Part shown: positions 5,943 to 8,281 of the stretch, one piece after another | How positions within the stretch are numbered: position 1 is the stretch's first letter | How the letters are laid out: each line of letters starts with the position of its first letter | Assembly: GCA_020442095.1 (NCBI GenBank) | Contig: JAGRKY010000040.1 | Coordinates: forward strand, 1-8,281 | Source of the DNA: Bauldia sp. | GTDB taxonomy: Bacteria; Pseudomonadota; Alphaproteobacteria; Rhizobiales; Kaistiaceae | Direction: 5' to 3' | Length of the DNA stretch: 8,281 nucleotides | Made by a program: the position numbers and the translations under genes | Notes under the pieces: generated by a model | Seen by the model: the letters and a program-made list of their open reading frames with translations, nothing else | What the model was told of the DNA's origin: nothing | Database searches by the model: none

Positions 5943-6782
5943 GTGACGATTGAACAGAACGACGCGCCCGATATTGCGACCTCCGCACCTGACGGGGCCG
6001 GGCCGGAACCGCGCCAGGAAAAGGCCGGCGGCGCCTCGAAATCCACGCTGAAACTCCCGAAAAAGGGGCGGCGCAAGCCGCGGCTCTCGACGCGGTTGCT
6101 GCGCAGCCGCGGTGTCCAGAACGCGATCGCCAGCACCGCCACCGGCTATTTGCGCCTGGTCAACAGGACCAGCCCGCTTGCCTTCGATCCGCCCGATCCT
6201 TACGGCAAATACATCCATCTCGCGCCCGTCATCTTCACGATGTGGCACGGCCAACATTTCATGCTGCCCTTCGCCCGGATCTTCGATTTCGATGCCCGCG
6301 TGCTCATCTCCAAGCATCATGACGGCGAGATCAACGCTCTCGTCGCCCGCAAGCTCGGGATCAAGACGATTCGCGGCTCCACCGCCCGCGACCCTTCCCG
6401 GATGCTGGAGAAGGGCGGCATGGTCGGGTTCCTCGAGATGAAAGCCGCCCTGGAGGAAGGCGCCTGCGTGACGATGACGGCGGACATCTCGAATCTTGCG
6501 CCGCGGCGCGCCGGGATGGGGATCATCTCGCTCGCCAGGGTCAGCGGCCGGCCGATCGTGCCGCTCGCCTATGCCAGCAGCCGGCGGATCGACGTGAAGA
6601 GCTGGGACCGCTCGACCATCAACCTGCCGTTCAGCCGCGCGGTCTGCGCGGTCGGCACGCCGGTCGACGTGCCCGCGGATGCCGACCAGGAGGTCCTGGA
6701 AGAGAGGCGGCTGGCGCTCGAGGCGGCATTGAACGAGGCGACGGACCGCGCCTACCGGATCGTCGACCGGCGCGATGGCTAG
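5943..6782 (+). CDS. DUF374-type lysophospholipid acyltransferase family protein
   Basis: The 279-residue product has a DUF374/LPLAT-like core. Visible motifs are the TMWHGQHFMLPFAR block (99-112), ISKHHDGEINA (122-132), the LGIKTIRGSTARD block (138-150) and TADISNLAPRRAGMGIISLAR (179-199), where many family members have a 'DGPRGP' element. Such enzymes move acyl chains onto lipid acceptors at the inner membrane. The DUF374 protein LpxJ of Helicobacter/Campylobacter is a late lipid A acyltransferase, and placement beside waaA and lpxK favours a similar envelope role here (inference). Residues 1-50 are low-complexity with a basic patch, KLPKKGRRKPR (37-47), and look like an extra N-terminal tail. 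The start is a GTG without a clear ribosome site. It is the first usable codon after the in-frame stop at 5910-5912, and the only later alternative is a TTG at 6096. The 3' end overlaps waaA by 8 bases. Confidence 0.85.
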   Translation: MTIEQNDAPDIATSAPDGAGPEPRQEKAGGASKSTLKLPKKGRRKPRLSTRLLRSRGVQNAIASTATGYLRLVNRTSPLAFDPPDPYGKYIHLAPVIFTMWHGQHFMLPFARIFDFDARVLISKHHDGEINALVARKLGIKTIRGSTARDPSRMLEKGGMVGFLEMKAALEEGACVTMTADISNLAPRRAGMGIISLARVSGRPIVPLAYASSRRIDVKSWDRSTINLPFSRAVCAVGTPVDVPADADQEVLEERRLALEAALNEATDRAYRIVDRRDG

Positions 6783-8103
6783 CTTCTCCGCGAACGCAGC
6801 ATTCGGCCTCTACCGCACCTTCGGCAGCGTCGTCGTGCGCCCGCTCGCGCCGCTGCTCCTGTCCTATCGCGTGTCGCGCGGCAAGGAAGACCCGGCCCGG
6901 CTCGACGAGCGCTATGGTCGCGCCTCCCGGCCGCGTCCGGAGGGCCCGGTCGTATGGATCCATGCGGCGAGCGTCGGCGAGACCAATGCCGTGATGCCGC
7001 TGATCAACGAGATCGTCGACCAGGGCCGCTCGGTGGTGTTCACCACCGTGACCCTGACCGCGGCGCGGATTGCCGAGCAGCGGCTGCCGGAGGGCGCCGT
7101 GCACCAGTTCTCGCCGATCGATGTCAGGCGGTGGGTGCAGGACTTCCTCGCCCATTGGCGCCCCGAACTCGCGATCTTCGTCGAGTCGGAGCTCTGGCCC
7201 CAGGCGATCGCCAGCCTCGCGGAGGAGAGGATCCCGCTGGTCATCGTCAACGGGCGGCTCTCCGGCAAGTCCTTCGAGGGCTGGAGCCGGCGCCCCGCGA
7301 TCGCCCATGCCCTGTTTTCGCAGGTGAGCCTTTGCCTCGCCCAGACCGAGAAGGACGGCGAGCGCTACCGCGCGCTCGGCGTTCCCGCGGTGACGGTGAC
7401 CGGCAACCTGAAGTTCGATAGCCCGCCGCCGGGCGCCGACGCCGAGGCGCGCGAGGCGCTGGCGCGCGACATCGGCGATCGCCCGCTCTGGCTCGCCGCG
7501 AGCACCCATCCCGGCGAGGAGGAGCTCGTCGCCGCCGCCCACAAGCAGATGATCGCCCGCCATCCCGGCCTGCTGACCATCATCGTGCCGCGTCATCCGC
7601 ATCGCGGCGCGGAGCTTTACGCGGCGCTTTCCGGCCAGGGGCTCTCGGTCGCCTGCCGCAGCAGCGGCCAGTCGCTCTCCGCCGCCACCGATGTCTATGT
7701 CGCCGATACGCTCGGCGAGCTCGGCCTCTTCTATCGCGTCGCGCCGGTTGCCTTTGTCGGCGGATCGCTGGTCGACCACGGCGGGCAGAACCCGATCGAG
7801 CCGGTGGCGCTCGGCACCGCGATCCTCCACGGCCCCCACATCCAGAACTTCGCCGATGTCTACGAGGCGCTCGATAAGCTGACCGCCGGTTCCCGCGTCG
7901 TCGATGCCAGGAACCTGGCGGAAAGCGCCAGCGCCCTGATCGCCGACGCGAAGGCGCGCAACCAGTGCGTGACCAATGCCCAGGCGGCGCTGTCGCCGTT
8001 CCGCGGCGCGCTCGACCGGACGATGCTGGCGCTGCGGCCGGTCTTCCGCAACGGGGGGAAACCGGACGCGCCGTTCGTCCGCCTCGAGCCGGCCCAGTCG
8101 TGA
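6775..8103 (+). CDS. waaA: 3-deoxy-D-manno-octulosonic acid (Kdo) transferase
   Basis: The 442-residue product is a GT30-family transferase, close to the usual 420-440 residues. It adds Kdo from CMP-Kdo to the lipid A precursor at the cytoplasmic face of the inner membrane. Motifs in order: an N-terminal hydrophobic anchor (about 6-31); RLDERYG (42-48); VWIHAASVGE (60-69), whose terminal Glu69 I take to be the catalytic base; FVESELWPQ (135-143); VTGNLKFD (208-215); IVPRHPHR (270-277) in the CMP-Kdo domain; and FVGGSLVDHGGQNPIEP (327-343), which binds the donor. All are intact. Whether it adds one or two Kdo units cannot be read from the sequence. The ATG lies 8 bases inside the acyltransferase gene and the stop overlaps the lpxK start, so the three genes are tightly coupled. 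Confidence 0.95.
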   Translation: MASFSANAAFGLYRTFGSVVVRPLAPLLLSYRVSRGKEDPARLDERYGRASRPRPEGPVVWIHAASVGETNAVMPLINEIVDQGRSVVFTTVTLTAARIAEQRLPEGAVHQFSPIDVRRWVQDFLAHWRPELAIFVESELWPQAIASLAEERIPLVIVNGRLSGKSFEGWSRRPAIAHALFSQVSLCLAQTEKDGERYRALGVPAVTVTGNLKFDSPPPGADAEAREALARDIGDRPLWLAASTHPGEEELVAAAHKQMIARHPGLLTIIVPRHPHRGAELYAALSGQGLSVACRSSGQSLSAATDVYVADTLGELGLFYRVAPVAFVGGSLVDHGGQNPIEPVALGTAILHGPHIQNFADVYEALDKLTAGSRVVDARNLAESASALIADAKARNQCVTNAQAALSPFRGALDRTMLALRPVFRNGGKPDAPFVRLEPAQS

Positions 8104-8281
8104 GTTCCGCGCCATCTTTCTGGTGGAGCCCGAGTCCCGGCATGGCGGCCATCGCGCTATGGCCGGTGTCGCGGATCTGGGGACAGATGTCGGCGTGGCG
8201 GATGGGCAAGACGCCGCGCTTCCGGCCGCCGGTCCCGGTCATCTGCGTCGGCAATTTCGTCGTCGGCGGCGCCGGCAAGAC
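8100..8281 (+). CDS. lpxK: Tetraacyldisaccharide 4'-kinase, N-terminal part (cut by window end)
   Basis: The first 60 codons of lpxK are present. LpxK uses ATP to phosphorylate the 4' position of the lipid A disaccharide, giving lipid IVA, the acceptor for WaaA. The visible part has the family opening 'APSFWW' (4-9), a hydrophobic and aromatic membrane-associated segment (about 15-35), and PVPVICVGNFVVGGAGK (44-60), which contains the Walker A loop characteristic of LpxK. The start is taken as the GTG at 8100-8102, overlapping the waaA stop in a GTGA. It preserves the FWW segment at the position usual for rhizobial LpxK; the next ATG (8142) would remove it. The C-terminal part lies outside the window. 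Confidence 0.93.
   Translation, partial: MSSAPSFWWSPSPGMAAIALWPVSRIWGQMSAWRMGKTPRFRPPVPVICVGNFVVGGAGK

Noticed and set aside
6631..8115. A 494-codon minus-strand frame opposite waaA
   Set aside because: Antisense shadow; the plus strand carries all GT30 motifs without interruption.
1..8281. Mobile element, phage, CRISPR or defence-system content
   Set aside because: No transposase, integrase, repeat-spacer array, terminal inverted repeats or defence domains are seen. Gene content is core envelope and housekeeping.

Overview
The window is a compact, very GC-rich stretch of alphaproteobacterial chromosome, most likely Rhizobiales/Hyphomicrobiales. The lineage call rests on gene order: TldE/PmbA, a CysQ-like phosphatase, a DUF4170 protein, a DUF374 acyltransferase, the Kdo transferase WaaA and LpxK form a run I recall as characteristic of that order. 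The genus cannot be named from the sequence. Nearly every base is coding. I see no tRNA, rRNA, insertion sequence, CRISPR array or phage gene.

Layout. (1) Bases 1-1828, plus strand: the tail of an M16 zinc-peptidase-family protein, then two tandem patatin-like phospholipase genes packed with a 2-nt gap and a 4-nt overlap. The second patatin keeps all family motifs. The first keeps the Ser/Asp dyad but has substitutions in the oxyanion-hole loop and the nucleophile elbow. (2) Bases 1811-3244, minus strand: a MATE-family multidrug/cation antiporter whose 3' end overlaps the second patatin gene by 18 bp, tail to tail. (3) Bases 3245-3385: a 141-bp divergent intergenic region that must hold the start signals for the MATE gene and the rightward operon. 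(4) Bases 3386-8281, plus strand: tldE, cysQ-like, DUF4170, DUF374 acyltransferase, waaA and the first 60 codons of lpxK. All junctions overlap or nearly touch except a 123-nt gap (5820-5942), which carries a nested inverted repeat.

How the genes work together. The right half is an envelope operon. LpxK phosphorylates the lipid A disaccharide, WaaA adds Kdo from CMP-Kdo, and the DUF374 protein is a plausible lipid A or phospholipid acyltransferase. DUF4170 has no known function but sits between the phosphatase and the lipid A genes. TldE is the non-metal partner of the TldD/TldE peptidase; TldD is not in this window. CysQ probably hydrolyses PAP or a related phosphate ester. Why these two are linked to lipid A synthesis is not explained by known biochemistry. 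The left half holds candidate lipid hydrolases behind a peptidase gene and is probably a separate operon.

This is mainly core, vertically inherited DNA, and I found no convincing new defence or mobile system. The points most worth a second look are the motif-degenerate patatin beside its intact paralogue, the DUF4170 and DUF374 genes in the Kdo/lipid A operon, and the structured gap before the acyltransferase.
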